DNA from: Arbacia lixula
Lineage: Eukaryota > Echinodermata > Echinoidea > Arbacioida > Arbaciidae
NCBI GenBank assembly: GCA_963669155.1
Contig: OZ022587.1
Coordinates: 4,236,121 to 4,300,120, forward strand
Direction: 5' to 3'
Length of the DNA stretch: 64,000 nt
The position numbers and the translations under genes were made by a program. The notes below the pieces were generated by a model. The model did no database searches, was not told where the DNA came from, and saw nothing but the letters and a program-made list of their open reading frames with translations. Below are positions 20,820 to 33,507 of this stretch, in pieces (position 1 is the first letter of the stretch; every line of letters starts with the position of its first letter).

Positions 20820-21380
20820 TTATGTTGATACTTGCATCAGTACAAGGAAATCATTAATTTACAAAACACAAATTGTGTTTACTACAATTAATACTAACAT
20901 GATAGAGTTAAAACCTCTGTCCACTGTGGACATGTTCTCTATATTTTCTTCATGAATAAGTTTTGAATATATAAAGTTTTGTTCTCATTTCTAAAAAAGA
21001 AAGAAAAAAAAGTTAACTGGAAAACACAAGTTCCTTCTAAATACTTATTCAATATGAACATATAAAAAAAGACCCCTGCCCTCTATGGAAAACTTGTATT
21101 TTTTGTGTATTCTATATATGTTCTCAATTAATAAGTTCTGAATAACCATTTGCAAAACACAAGTTGTGTTTCATACTTATAATAACCTAATAGAAACAAG
21201 ACCGCTCTCTGCTATGGAAAACTTTTATGGTCTGTGAGTCTTCTATACTTGTTCATAAGTTCTGAACATATACCGGTAAAGTTATGTTTTCAATCGATCA
21301 TTCCTGATCATACAAAGTTCTCATTTCAATCAATCATTTCTAAATATATAAGGTTGTGTTTCTGGTTCAAAAAATGAATT
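20820..21380. repeat. Degenerate tandem array, CTATGGAAAACTTGTATT units
   Basis: Three to four copies of a ~130-160-bp unit with AAAACACAAGTTGTGTTT, CTATGGAAAACTT, GTTCTCAATNAATAAGTTCTG blocks. Confidence 0.7.
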
Positions 21381-21659
21381 TAAACTTCATCACCTTTTCT
21401 TTCTGCATATCTTGTGTTTGTGTATGCTTCCTCATACTGGTTGCAGTTACTGCTGTACACACAACATGAACACATACATGTACCACAAGAGGATTGGTTG
21501 AGCCCACAGTGTGCAGTTAGGTGCATCAACCAAATGGTACTCACAGTAATAAAGTGTGAACACGGCATTAAGACTACACTGACAATGACTGGGTCAACAA
21601 AAGCACTGTTCACATTGTGAAGACACATGGAAATCATATTCATAAAACAATATTACTTA

Positions 21660-21835
21660 TACTCTACAGGATAAATCAAAATTGATTTTCACTGGTGTTA
21701 TGAATGGTTGAATTAGTATAACTTTTACAAAACTGAAAATCAAAACAGCAATTTTCAAAATGGATTTTCACCGCTGTTATGAATGATTGAATAAGTAGAT
21801 ATTTTGCAACACTGACAATCATTTTTACTTTTGTT
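21660..21835. repeat. Two-copy tandem duplication
   Basis: ATTGATTTTCACTGGTGTTA and ATGGATTTTCACCGCTGTTA start two ~93-bp copies, both continuing TGAATGNTTGAAT. Confidence 0.75.
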
Positions 21836-21949
21836 TCAGCAAAATCAACAAAAACTTGGGGCCACTCCACATTCGATTTGTGAAATAAAAGAATTGCTTC
21901 AAAGCTGTACATCACTGCACATGACAGCACATCTAACAATAGAAACTTT

Positions 21950-22213
21950 CGCTAGTGATAATTGTTTGTCTCGCAATGTATGGTCAACAATTAGTCTGAA
22001 AAGATCACGATGTTTGCATGCACCATCGCAACACTTCGTCAGGTGTGATACAAAATTGTAGTGAGTAGGGGTTTGACCAAAGGGTATTTAAACCCCTAAT
22101 CACTACAATTTTGAATCACACCTGATGAAGTGTTGCAGCGGCGCATGAAATGTTGTGATCTTTTCAGATACCTTGTTGATCATACATTGCAAGACAAATG
22201 ATTATCACTAGCG
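21950..22213. mobile_element. Long foldback MITE, ~115-bp arms
   Basis: CGCTAGTGATAATTGTTTGT at the left pairs with ACAAATGATTATCACTAGCG at the right; pairing continues through TGATCN..., GCAACACTTCGTCAGGTGTG / CACACCTGATGAAGTGTTGC and AAAATTGTAGTGA to a short centre near 22080. Noncoding. Confidence 0.8.
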
Positions 22214-22819
22214 ATTATATCCGCAATCATGAGTAACATATTTAGCATTAATGGAGACTTTCTTTCACAACAATCCAAGGATGATAAACAATTCCACAAT
22301 TACAGGACTGCCATTACATACTTCACAAGTGAGAATATTTATTTTGGGGGGAGTATATTCCATTCAGATTGATGTAGAAACACTTGAAACAAATTAGAAA
22401 TAATAAACTGCAGAGCAAAATGGTAAATGTTTAACCAAGATCCTGATGAGATTTACAAAAAAAAATATAAGAACATTTTTCAGTAAAATTATTGTACAAA
22501 AAGAAAAATAGCAGCTAATGTCAAAGGAAGAAACATCACAAAATGATTGCAGGAATCTCTTCAGATTGTCTAGGAGGGGGACCACTAGAATGATAGAGAG
22601 AGACAGCAGGAGAGTGAGAGTAGTCCAGTCAAAGGCTCACAATACTGTACATAAATTATGCTTTCTGGATGAATTCACCAGATTTCAGAGATTAAAATAT
22701 GCCACTGTGACAGCATAATAGAAACATTTACACCCTAATAACTTGCTAGGAGCAACTGGTAAATGCAAAAAAAACAACTTGTCTCTGACTCGACTTCTCT
22801 TACTCTCCTGCAAAAGAAC
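22214..22819. other. Intronic stretch without recognised feature
   Basis: No supported gene or repeat. Confidence 0.45.
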
Positions 22820-23460
22820 AAAGATGTTGTGCAATACAACATGTCACAGATTAAGGAGAGTGGTGTTGGAGGGAGTGGGGTGGTATGGTGCTATGGCGAC
22901 TGCCACCAACAACAGGGCAAAAGTGTTGTTCAACATAACATTAACTAAGGAGAGGGAGGGGGTGGAGCAGCCGGGGAGGGGGGGGGGGGGGGGGAGTGGG
23001 CACATGGATGGCTAGCAATATGTCTTGGATTCAAGAGGGAAGGTGGGGGTACTTGAATGACAAACCACTATTCAACAACAAAACAAAGGTGTTGTGCAAC
23101 ATCCTGACATGGATTAACAAGAGTATGGAAGGGGTGGGATGGTGGGATACTTGGATTAAAGAGAGAGAGGGTGGGGGTAATGCGATGATGACGAGACTAT
23201 TATGGAGGTGTTGTGTGCATCATCACCACATGGATTAAGCAGAGTGGGGAAGGAGGTGGGTGGGAGAGGTATGTGGATTACATCATGTATCACGGATTAT
23301 ACTGATAGGACATGAATGCTGCATGATGCCTGATTGGCATGCAATGCATGATGGGGAGGGTGTGGTCATTGTGGCTCATGCATTATTCATGAATGTACAC
23401 AGAGGGTGTGGTCAATATGCTTCATGCATTATTCATGAAACACACTCACTCAGGCAAGCA
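22820..23460. repeat. G-rich degenerate array and ATGCATTATTCATGAA repeats
   Basis: 22820-23250 has three to four copies of a ~100-bp GTGTTGTNCAACAT...GGATTAANNAGAG unit with a run of about 17 G at 22979-22995. 23330-23440 repeats GGGTGTGGTCANTNTGCTT and CATGCATTATTCATGAA twice. Confidence 0.65.
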
Positions 23461-23464
23461 TGAC

Positions 23465-24590
23465 ACTAATGAATATGCAGGAGTAACAAACAATACAAGG
23501 ACATGGACATGAAGAACACAAAACAATGTTAAACAACAATGCATGTTGACAACTCAAAATGACTTTGAATGATTCTTTCTATACACAAAGCAGTAAAACA
23601 GATGAAGTAGTACAACAAGGAAGAACTACTGAGTGTATTGTTTAAACAATAGATGTCAAAATAGGATTCTATTGTTTAATTCGTAGAATAAATTTCAAGA
23701 ATGGGCACAGCACAGAGAAGACTAGAACAACGCATAAATGTACGTAATTTGATAATAAGCTACCCTGTTTTAATTTTCGGGCCAAATTTTAAAACATTGC
23801 TTTTCTTCAAATAGTAACAACTGTTCTTGACAAAAGAACATTTTTGGCTTTAACTGTCACAAAATTTGGCTAAATTGACACTTATACCTTCAATGAAGAC
23901 AGATAAAAAAAAGGACCTTTCCAAATAGGACAAGAACAATGACAAGCCTACGTGATGTCATACCTGTGCCAGTACTAGAACCTGCCAAATACCCTTGACT
24001 TTTTCCACAAAGGTATGACAAAGTGTTTGACATGTCTGTGCCAAAATGATTTTTGTGTAATGTGTAACATAGTAAGTGTGTAAGCAATACCTCAAATATC
24101 AGTTGTTGTGTTTTCCCAAATCTTCTGCATACTGCCTTTCACTTGAGCACCCCTTCATAATAACTATTCATTCTAAAACCAAAATAATTGCCGAGTCTTT
24201 GACAATGCACATCGCTGGACCATTTCCATTTACAGCGCACAAAGCTCTGCAAATGAAGATCAAATTCATCTTAAAGCTTTCCTTCTTTTGGAATTTGCAC
24301 ACCCAGCTGTAAACTATCTCCTCATAACGCTTTCTTTTTACGCAAGACTGCAAATATGCAACCAGAAACTTACTTAAAAATCGCATCTGATAGTGCGCAG
24401 CTCACTAAATAGTTCCTCAATGTAATATCCCACAAGAAAACATCCAATGCTCACACAAAAAACAAATCCTGTAACCGTGAGTATTTTTCCCGTAAAGTCC
24501 AAGTAACGTCGCAGTATAATCCCACATCAGTTATCAGTTGAAAATAGTTAGCAGCACTAGATTTTATTCGCACCACACGCTAATTTGCTG
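23465..24590. other. Intronic stretch without recognised feature
   Basis: Ordinary intron; one small palindrome ATTGTTTAAACAAT near 23638. No supported gene. Confidence 0.5.
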
Positions 24591-24887
24591 CAATCCTGAT
24601 TTTAAATTCCAATTGGACGTGGCCAGTGTCCAGCGCTTTGACATTGACTGAGAAGGAAACGTAGAGTGCCAGAGAGCGTCCCATGTATGATAACTCACAC
24701 TGTCACTGCATCGAGCTCTATGCACCCAGCCTCAAATATTAATCATAAACTTTTTAGATTCAGGAAAGGGGTCCCTTTCCTTTGGGCTCGCTAGGGCTCA
24801 AACAGCGCAGCCCTCATCCAACCAACGTGGCACAGGTAGTCGGTGATTAATTGCCGCTATTGCTTCTAATGCCCCGTCTTCAGCTCT

Positions 24888-24903
24888 GCTGCCCTCTAGT
24901 GGC
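24888..24903 (-). promoter_or_regulatory. CTCF-like binding motif
   Basis: The minus strand reads GCCACTAGAGGGCAGC, which fits the bilaterian CTCF core consensus (CCASYAGRKGGCR) with no mismatch that I can see. It lies in a relatively GC-rich, repeat-poor part (24600-24920) of the largest mid-gene intron, which could also host an alternative promoter. One motif match by eye does not prove occupancy. Confidence 0.35.
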
Positions 24904-24919
24904 AAAAGGAGTTAGGTGG

Positions 24920-27029
24920 CATTTTACTGATATGAGAGTAATAGTCTGTCAGTTGAAAGAATGTCAATATAACACAGTATACATTTGTGTATCAGCGGGC
25001 AATGTAGCCTTATTGGCCAGTAATTTCTTGTTATAATTTTGATAAAGCGATATCTAAAAGTTGAAGGAGCAAATAGTATTGATTGGTTTGGGTGAAATGG
25101 CCTTGCTCGTTTACTACAAACGGGATATTTTCCCCAAATAGGAGTTGGACAGACTATTCGAGTTCATTTTTGGATTATTGCTTGAAATCAACTGAAGAGC
25201 ATTCCATAAATCTTGTGTTAGATCCCAATGTTTCATGTAGAAATATTGAATGAATATGTGAACGTCCTGGTTAAAAATTTCTTTTTTGGAGAAAAATTAA
25301 TATACCCCCCTCCCTGAAAATGTACTTTACTCCCTATTTGTAACTAACCAGAAAATACATTTCAAATAGCTAAAATTTGGAACAAAATATATCGTGCTCA
25401 TTCATACATCTGTGAATGATACATGTTTGATATTGTTGTGTCTTGTCAGGGAGTGAGAAGCACCCTATTTACAAATTCTTAATCTTGATCACTTGCGACC
25501 TTCTTGCAGGGAGTGTGTGCTGAGGGGTAGGTAAGAGATCAAGATGGGTGTAACTATTGGGCAGCTAATCCCCAGGGGGGTATTACTGTGTCCGACTAAC
25601 CCTCGCATGACTGAGAGCGAACCCATGGGCATGATGGGAAGGGGGCAGAGGCTCATGGCAAGGGCGCTAATCCGCAGGGAAGGGCTAGAGACGACCCCCC
25701 TCTCTCACTCTCTATGTTCCTCCTACGATATGTCTCAGCTAAACAGCTGTGCATCACAACATTAATGTAATTTAAGTTTTGGAAAATCAATGAAATGATT
25801 CCCAAATGCCTGATACTTATTCATCATTACACATTTATATTGTATTATCATTTATTTTGTCTTATCTAGTAATTATATGTATCTATGTTTCATATGTCCC
25901 TTTGTACTTATACCTATGGTAAGTAAAACTTTCTTTCCAAATAATATTTTCATTTCCCTCAAGCCTGTGCCTTTTTAGGAAAAAATACACGGTCCTTTTT
26001 CTTTCTACATATTGTTTAACATGGACATTTTATTGAATAAATAACCAATTGAAATGAATTTAATTCTTAAATTTCACAGAATTAAATTTGCCATAACACT
26101 GAAGGCAAACAAGGTGTTAAACATTAATAACTCCACACACATCACACTGAACATGATAGGCCATGCAGTGGGGGGGCGTTACACATAACATGGAACGGCA
26201 AGGGGGAGGGGTAGGGAGGGGAAATGGGGGTCGGAGGTTGGGTGCAGTGACTACTGAGGACAACAGTAAATCATATCCATGAGACAAACAAAGAAAAACA
26301 ATCACACAAACACTGATATGAATGATGCCATAACAAACAGAGCTACAAAAATTTTGATGGGGGGGGGGGGGGGGGAATGTACATATGAGACAATGCTAAC
26401 TTCTGCACTTGCTAGTTTGGAAACCTTCACATTATTGTATCAAAAGTAATACCACGCTTACCGGTATTACTTTTCAATCAAAAACATCTATAACAACTGC
26501 AGTTTTGTGAGGCTCAATATTAATGGGGTACCAAGTTATTGTTTAGTTTCTTCATCAGGAATAAGCCCTTTTAAAGCTTTCATGTGTACTTGCTTGTCAT
26601 TCTTTATGAAATCAAGTACATTGCACAGTACTCTTCACAGCATGCTATCCGTCATAATGAATCAATTATTTCAATCATGTACTGAGGGGTTCTGTAGAGT
26701 GATAAATATCATTGTAGTAGTTTATGGTAGAAGTAAAATAATGATCAGTTTTGCTCTAAAAAGGCCCTCGTCCCGATTGAGTTAACAGCGGAGAGGTAAA
26801 GCCTAGCTCACAAGATTTTCCCTTTAAGCCACACTCATCTACTGCGGTTGTTCCCACAATTAAATTTACTTTACATACACACATAAGCGCAACAAAAACT
26901 TGGCAACTGGAGTCAAGACATGAGAAAAGGGGGATTTCTGGTCAACGCACTTTGGGGTTTTATCTTGAGATATCTTTATAGTTTGATCCTATTTCAGGCA
27001 TTCATGTTCCTGTGCCAAGAAGCTGTTGA
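24920..27029. other. Intronic stretch, few features
   Basis: A GC-richer block at 25500-25710 has a 74-codon open frame on the + strand (25544-25765) without family match or clear splice sites. A G run of about 17 lies at 26360-26376. Otherwise nothing supported. Confidence 0.45.
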
Positions 27030-27760
27030 TGCTGATTGGTACAATCAGTCTGAACCACTTCACAAGCAACCTACAAGCCTTCCACATTTAAAAGGGTGAT
27101 AAAATGTTGAGGAATTATCCATGCAATATGCCTATAACCTCTTTACATTGGGTTATCTTAGCCCCATATTATGGTTAGCCCCTTAGCATTATTAACTATT
27201 TCAGAAGCAACCTACAAGCTTGTACATTTAACAGAGTAATAAAATGTTTAGGAATTATCCATGCAATAGGCCTATACCCTCTTTACATTGGGTTATCTTA
27301 GCCCCATATTATGGTTAGCCCCTTAGCATTATTAACTAATTCAGAAGCAACCTACAAGCTTGTACATTTAACAGAGTAATAAAATGTTTAGGAATTATCC
27401 ATGCAATAGGCCTATACCCTCTTTACATTGGGTTATCTTAGCCCCATATTATGGTTAGCCCCTTAGCATTATTAACTATTTCACAAGCAACCTACAAGCC
27501 TTGTACATTTAACAGGGTAATAAAATATTTAGGGAATTGTCCACGCAATAGGCCTATACCCTCTTTACATTGGGTTATCTTAGCCCCATATTACAGGAAC
27601 TGTTGGCCCCTTAACATTAATACAATCACGGTCTTACCTACTTTACAAGCAACCTACATGCCTTCCACATTTAACAGGCTGATACAATGTTTGAAGAATT
27701 ATTAATGCAACAGGCCTATACCATTTTTACAATGCGTTTCCTCATAGGGCACAGTTAAGT
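27030..27760. repeat. Tandem array, 140-bp units
   Basis: Five copies anchored by AGCAACCTACAAG at 27065, 27205, 27345, 27485 and 27647. Each contains GGAATTATCCATGCAATAGG, CTCTTTACATTGGGTTATCT and TTAGCCCCATATTATGG. The middle copies are nearly identical. Confidence 0.92.
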
Positions 27761-28459
27761 TATACACCTCTAGTTACTGCATTTCCATGGCAACCTTTGA
27801 CATCCTAAGTGGACCATGGTTCACAAAGCCCCCAAATCTAACCATGAGCAACAAGTATATAACAGCATAACCTTTTTAATATCACATACAGGCATAAGTG
27901 AATGGTTTAATATAGTTTGGTGAAAAATCAACTAGAATGTAGATATCCCGTTTTGCAGCTAACTCTTCTTGTACCAGTCATGATATTGAGTCTTGATTTA
28001 GTCATGATCCTAATATAGTCTAGCTGAGAGAATATAGGCCAACTTGTCTGGGGAGTAGGGGTGATAATTTTCTTCCCAAACATTGATAAGTGATTGCTCT
28101 TAAAGGGGAGATGACGTTATGCAGACATCATGTATCAACATCAGGTTTCTGACGTCAAGTACCACTTATGAAGTTAGTATTAACTTGGTGTGGGAAAATA
28201 AAACACAACTACATTTGATGCAGCACATTTCTGAGAATATAAAAGAACATTCAAGTTATTTCCTTGGACCTTAAAAATACAACCCAAAAGTATAAATGCA
28301 TGGCAAATACACTGCAAAAAGCTTTAAGAATACGTACCTAGTTCTCAACGCAATGCTTGATAGATGATTATATCAAGGGAACCCACCCCCCCCCCCCTCA
28401 AGATCTACCTTAATTCATTCAAAACATCTAGCCTAAATATGATTTATATATCGTTTGAT
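27761..28459. other. Intronic stretch, C run only
   Basis: A C run at 28387-28398; otherwise no recognised feature. Confidence 0.45.
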
Positions 28460-28625
28460 TTTAGACTGCGGTCTGAGGCATAGTAATAAACGTGAATATA
28501 GCACTCGATGCAAAACGTGCGCATTCATCTTTGGACCAAATCAAGCGCACTTATTTGCTTACCAGTATGCCCACAAAATTTGCCTTTACCAGTCTAAATC
28601 TACAGCTCCTGTGTGAATTTGGGCC
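28460..28625. mobile_element. Right half of GGCCCAAATTCAC MITE
   Basis: Ends with GTGTGAATTTGGGCC and contains AATCAAGCGCACTNATTTGC and AGTCTAAATCTACAGCTCCT, matching the right half of the copy at 16531-16895. Left half missing or unrecognisable. Confidence 0.55.
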
Positions 28626-29604
28626 AACCAATACCTTTAAAACCTCTTGTGGTATGATATTACTCATTAATTTGCATCGTGGGTGTTGTTTGATTGTAAA
28701 GGTTTAAAACAGGGTTGTATCTTTAATAAGGAGGAGGGGAAACGGCGCTGTAGGCTTGGGCTAAATAGAGAGAGATGGGGAGGAAATGAGAAGTTCCTCT
28801 GACTGGCCCATCAGCCGCCACATATGACACTTCCCCAGGAGCTCTTCCTCAAGATACCAAACAATCATTAGTCTACCTTATCTTCAGGCGTGTTTACATC
28901 ACATGCATACATGTTACACTTGTTACACTCTCACCAAGAGCATTTCCTTGTAATAATAACAATGTTCTTCAAGTGCTTTTCATCTTTTTTGTTCTGAAAG
29001 CAGCCCAAGTGGGCGCATTACACAGACTGACAATATGCCTATATCACACATAAATACATACATACACCACAGTTTTGATGAGATAACATCTCAAATGTTC
29101 TGATGAAATGCTCCAAGAAAATTTTTACCTGACTTTTAGTTTGAATTCACAAGCAGAGAGCTTCACTTTATATTTTCAATGATGCATTTGCCTATTAGAG
29201 CTTATACATAAACTAATATATACCAGTATATATATAATAATACAGCATATAACACATATCACGTAGGCATAACTGCATGTCTCCATGCATCCCAGTGATA
29301 AGTAATGGTCTATTGAAAAGGAGGCAGTCAGGATAAGATTACTTAAACGGAATCAAGTTAGAGAATGATTGAGAGAGAAAGATAAATAATGATATATAGC
29401 TTTTAATTAGAGCAACACCAAACCTGTAGCATTGTAATACATATATACCAAGCGTTCTATATCATTTCAATACGTACTGTGCATGGAGTGCACCTGAACA
29501 GTATCCATTCTCTGCTCTCACCATAGTGTAGAACATTCATAGTAGGCTGGTTCACAGCGCTATGACTCAGCATGGCTTATGGAGCTAGCCAGGCCTATTC
29601 ACTC
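28626..29604. other. Intronic stretch without recognised feature
   Basis: A decayed LINE/SINE tail may be present at 28940-29030 (AATAATAACAATG, then GTGCTTTTC, GGGCGCATTACA); the rest shows nothing supported. Confidence 0.4.
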
Positions 29605-29790
29605 CCAGTTGAAAAAAAAATGCATGGGGGCTCGGGCAATTTCACTCCCTGAAATACTTAAAAGAGCCCTGGAAAATCATAAAAGAGCCCCCGAAATTCC
29701 CATGGACACAATGTAAAATTGAAGCCAAATCGGCAATTTGCTTAAAAAGAAGCCCCAAAAAATTTTGAATCATTTTTTCCCTGGTACAAT
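29605..29790. repeat. Interspersed repeat, compact copy
   Basis: GGGGGCTCGGGCAATTTCAC ... CTTAAAAAGAAGCCCC; same family as the interrupted copy at 8610-9300. Confidence 0.55.
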
Positions 29791-30289
29791 TTCTAATACA
29801 TGTTTAAGTGCCGCATGGTCCTCTTTTTCTTAGCATAATCAAACAGAAAAAAAAAAGATGCGCGCTTGCAATAAAATGCAATGGCTGAAATAATCAACTT
29901 TAACAGATCTCTCTGAACTGCTTTGCGTATAGAATGCACGCCCATATTTAAATATAGATAAATATGTACTTGTAGGTATATATAGCTAAATATAGCTAGC
30001 ACAACTAAATATACAAATTGTTTGTGTAATTGAGTCAATAATGATGAATCCCACTATAATGCATTATTTTGTAGCAAAAATAACCATCTTTTGTAGGAGT
30101 GCAGAAGTAAGCAAGTAGAATTTCTTTCTCTTTTCTGTTTTGCAGGATATTGAAGGGATGTTGCAAACTTAAAATGCAAACAGAGTCAAAACAAATGTAG
30201 CTGATCTTTACCTCGATATGACAACCAATGTTATCAATCTGCAACAGGCAAAACAAGGGGTACACCGTGACAGGCAGGCATAGACATGG

Positions 30290-30600
30290 GGTGCAGATGG
30301 GGGGGGGGGTACAAGTAGGGGCAAGGAGGGGGGTTATGGGTTAGGGGAAGGGGGAAGGGGGAAGGGGAGGGGGTTAAGGGAAAAGGGGAGGAGGGGTTAA
30401 GGGGAAGGGGGAAGAGGAGGTTAGGACAAGGGGGAGGAGGGGGTTAGTCGAAGGGGGAAAAGGGGATTAGGAGAAGGGGTCAACATTGAGACATCAAAAC
30501 AGTGAGATATGGGTGTACCAAGATAGCGGATAGCATAGACACAGTGGGTGGGTGGAGGAATGGGGGGGGGGGGGGGGGGGGGTAGGGGAGCAACTCACAG
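30290..30600. repeat. G-rich low-complexity block
   Basis: GGGGGAAGGGG/GGGTTAGGGG-like units and a G run of about 22 at 30561-30582. Strong quadruplex potential on the + strand, which is the non-transcribed-sequence strand of the host pre-mRNA. Confidence 0.8.
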
Positions 30601-31439
30601 ACAAATTACAGTGACATAATGGTATGTAGAACAGGATACATACATTTAAACAAAAATATGTTTGAAAGGGGATGGTGAGGATAAAGAGTTTCTTAAGAGG
30701 AATTAAATCACCATGGAATTAATGGGTAGGGTACACGTAAGACACAAGAAACACAAAGTAGACAGACAGTAAGAATGACAGAAGAGTGGTTTGGATGAGC
30801 ATGTAGAATGAGAAAGGGGGAGGAGAGATATGAAGAAATACAAGAAGAATTCATCATTTACTCATGAAAGATGATGTAACATTTGAACAAATATGAATCA
30901 AAATCTGTTTTTTTTTTTGGTTATTTCCTGAGTGGGCTTCTAAATACAAACCAGAGAATATTAGCAATCTGATCCACACATGAGCCAGAAATGAACTTTC
31001 CAGTGATTACATTGATTGATTTGCAATCGAATTAAATGACTGACTAGTAATGACTAGAAATAATGAAGCGTTACTAACAAATAATTGTTTAATTTAAAAA
31101 ACTCAAAAAACAATTTTGCAGCGGTTACTTTTCAAGTATGAACCATGAAACTAGTCTAATTACTATTAAAAGCTATGAAAATGTTCTATTTATACAATCA
31201 AGAGATTTATCTGGTGTATAGGTAAATTTAGGTTTGATAACCTAATTCATGTTTTTCATCCTATCCAATGATTTTGTCTTTTTTTACAGAGAGTCTACCC
31301 ATGAGGCAAATCTCATTTTACCCTCGATTTGACTCCAGCACATTATTGACCCAGACACACTCCTAGCAGTCTGGACTATATGGGAGACATGGCTCAACAC
31401 TCTATCATGCAGAGGTTGAAGTACAGATGAGCCTGGCAT
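30601..31439. other. Intronic stretch without recognised feature
   Basis: AT-rich intron; nothing supported. Confidence 0.45.
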
Positions 31440-32260
31440 CAACTTCCAGTCATTGCAATCTCTGACTGCGATTGATTGCAGCTAACACAATCAGCTCGGT
31501 GTGTTTGAACACATTGATTGTAATCACTAACTGCAATCAAATATAATCTGCGTGGTATTTCACCAAGCTGTTCATAAGTTAGGAACGACTTTACGAACAA
31601 CTGGTGATCCCCTCTTGTGCTAAGTCAGATTATCAGTGAACAGAGTGTGGTATCACATTTAGCACAAGAAGGGATCACCAGTCGTTCGTAAAGTCATTCC
31701 TAACTTACGAACAGCTTGGTGAAACACCCCACAGGTCCATGTGTTTGTACACATTTGTTGGAATCACAGAATGAAATTGATTCGATCACATGTAATCAGT
31801 TCTATGCATTGGATATGTTGATTGTAATCATTGGCTGTGTTTGATTGCAATCAAATGTGATCAGCTCCATGCACTTATATACACTGATCATAAACAGTGA
31901 CTGCAATCAATTGCAAGCACATGACATGAGCTCTATGCAGTGTAAAACTTGATTGTAATTCCTGACTGGGATTGATTGCAATCAAATTCAATCAGCTCCT
32001 TGCATTTGTTGTACATGTACACATTGGTTGACATCACTGACTCCTACCCCGAGAAGGGGGTCGATAGAGTTTTAAAAATCTGATCTTAATCTGACTGCAT
32101 TTGCTTGCGATCACTTACTGCTATCGGTTGAAATTAAATGCAGTCAGCTCCATGCAATGGATATATCAATTGTAATCAATGACTATATCTGATTACAATC
32201 ACTGGCTACACCTGATTGCAATCAGCTGAGAAGCTGATCCCAGACTCCACTGTATCGTTA
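31440..32260. repeat. Degenerate array, ATTGCAATCAAATNNNATCAGCTCCATGCA units
   Basis: Eight or so copies of a 75-90-bp unit containing TGATTGCAATCAA, ATCAGCTCCATGCA and TTGATTGTAATCA. The unit is itself partly palindromic. Interrupted by a MITE at 31551-31733. Confidence 0.75.
31551..31733. mobile_element. MITE with ~70-bp inverted repeats
   Basis: GGTATTTCACCAAGCTGTTC at the left is inverted at the right as GAACAGCTTGGTGAAACACC; the arms extend through TAAGTTAGGAACGACTTTAC and CTGGTGATCCC to TTGTGCTAA, around a ~35-bp centre. Few mismatches, so young. Inserted in the array around it. Confidence 0.85.
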
Positions 32261-32322
32261 ATGAAGCTGGACTGTACTGATGAGTGAGTGGGTGGAGACT
32301 AGGTGTGTGATTGTTTGTTTAC

Positions 32323-32415
32323 CTCAAGCCAGTTGAGCACGGGTCCACAGTTGATCATGTCGCCTGCAATCTGGCAGAAACGGGTCACATAGTGGGTCAG
32401 CATCGCCTTCACAGC
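32323..32415 (-). CDS. ARHGAP32: Exon 7: end of the PX domain
   Basis: Residues 227-257, including FCQIAGDMINCGPVLNWLE, which matches the vertebrate block INCGPALTWME at the PX C-terminus. Acceptor is CCCTGCAG and donor CTTGAG|GTAAAC, phase 0-0. The acceptor's upstream intron is a long purine microsatellite on the + strand (32420-32600), so in the transcript it reads as an unusually long CT-rich polypyrimidine tract directly at the splice site. Confidence 0.95.
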
Positions 32416-32419
32416 CTGC

Positions 32420-32600
<181 letters not shown>

Positions 32601-32689
32601 GTTGACAAATACCTAAACACTAAAAGCATGTTTCAACCACTACTAAAACAATAATATTTTTGCATATTCCCTAAAAGCCTTTCCTCATT

Positions 32690-33507
32690 CCAGGAAGGGT
32701 GTTCCTACCTCTTTTCTACTAATAGCATTCCTTTTAGACTGATCAAAGACAATCACTATTACAACTTTCAACAAAACGAAACACAACATGAACTCTGAGT
32801 GTTTTGTGTAGGGCACGAAAGTTGTTTATTCCACATTAACAGTCTCCATTCTAAAATTGGAATCTCCCACTACTACCAGGAGGTGTGTCTCTAAGTTTAT
32901 GCTGCCTGTGAGGGTGTTGTGTAGGACAATCCCAAGAAATACAAGCATGTGTAAATTTTAACCTCCTGCTTAAAAATTTGATAAATCCACACATTATCAT
33001 AGTCTCCTATCTAACATTGGAATCTACCACTTCTAGCAGGAGGTGTTTTCCTACCCCTCTGCTTCTAGTGAGGGTTTTGTGTAGGGCAATCCCAAGAAAT
33101 ATATGTATACCCCTGCTAAGAAAGTTGATAAATCCACATTATCATAGTCTCCTATCTAGCAGTAGAGTCTACCACTACTACCAGAAGAGGTGTTTCTACA
33201 TGTACCTCTATGCTTCTAGTGAGGGTTTTGTGTAGGGCAATCCCAAGAAATATAAGTATACCCCTGCTAAGAAAGTTGATAAATCCACATTATCATAGTC
33301 TCCTATCTAGCAGTAGAGTCTACCACTACTACCAGAAGAGGTGTTTCTACCTCTATGCTTCTAGTGAGGGTTTTGTGTCGTGCAATCCCAAGAAATATAA
33401 GTATTTGTAAATATAACCCCCTGTTAAGAAAGTTGATTATTCCACATTATCATCATCTCCTATCTAACGCTGGAATGTACCACTTCTACCAGGAGGGGTG
33501 TTCCTAC
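32690..33507 (-). repeat. Tandem array of exon 6 donor-edge copies
   Basis: In gene orientation, units of about 145-185 bp repeat ACAAAACCCTCACTAGAAGC, ATAGAG and GTAGAAACACC, equivalent to the real exon 6 end GAGACCCTCACTGGTAGC, AGAGAG|GTAGGAACACC. Copies at about 33350-33395, 33205-33250, 33056-33100 and 32886-32935, with a remnant near 32700. Three or more copies keep GT at the donor position. Intron part of the unit is TAGATAGGAGACTATGATAA-like. Confidence 0.9.

Noticed and set aside
25544-25765. 74-codon + strand frame in a GC-richer block
   Set aside because: No family match and no consensus splice sites or promoter features.
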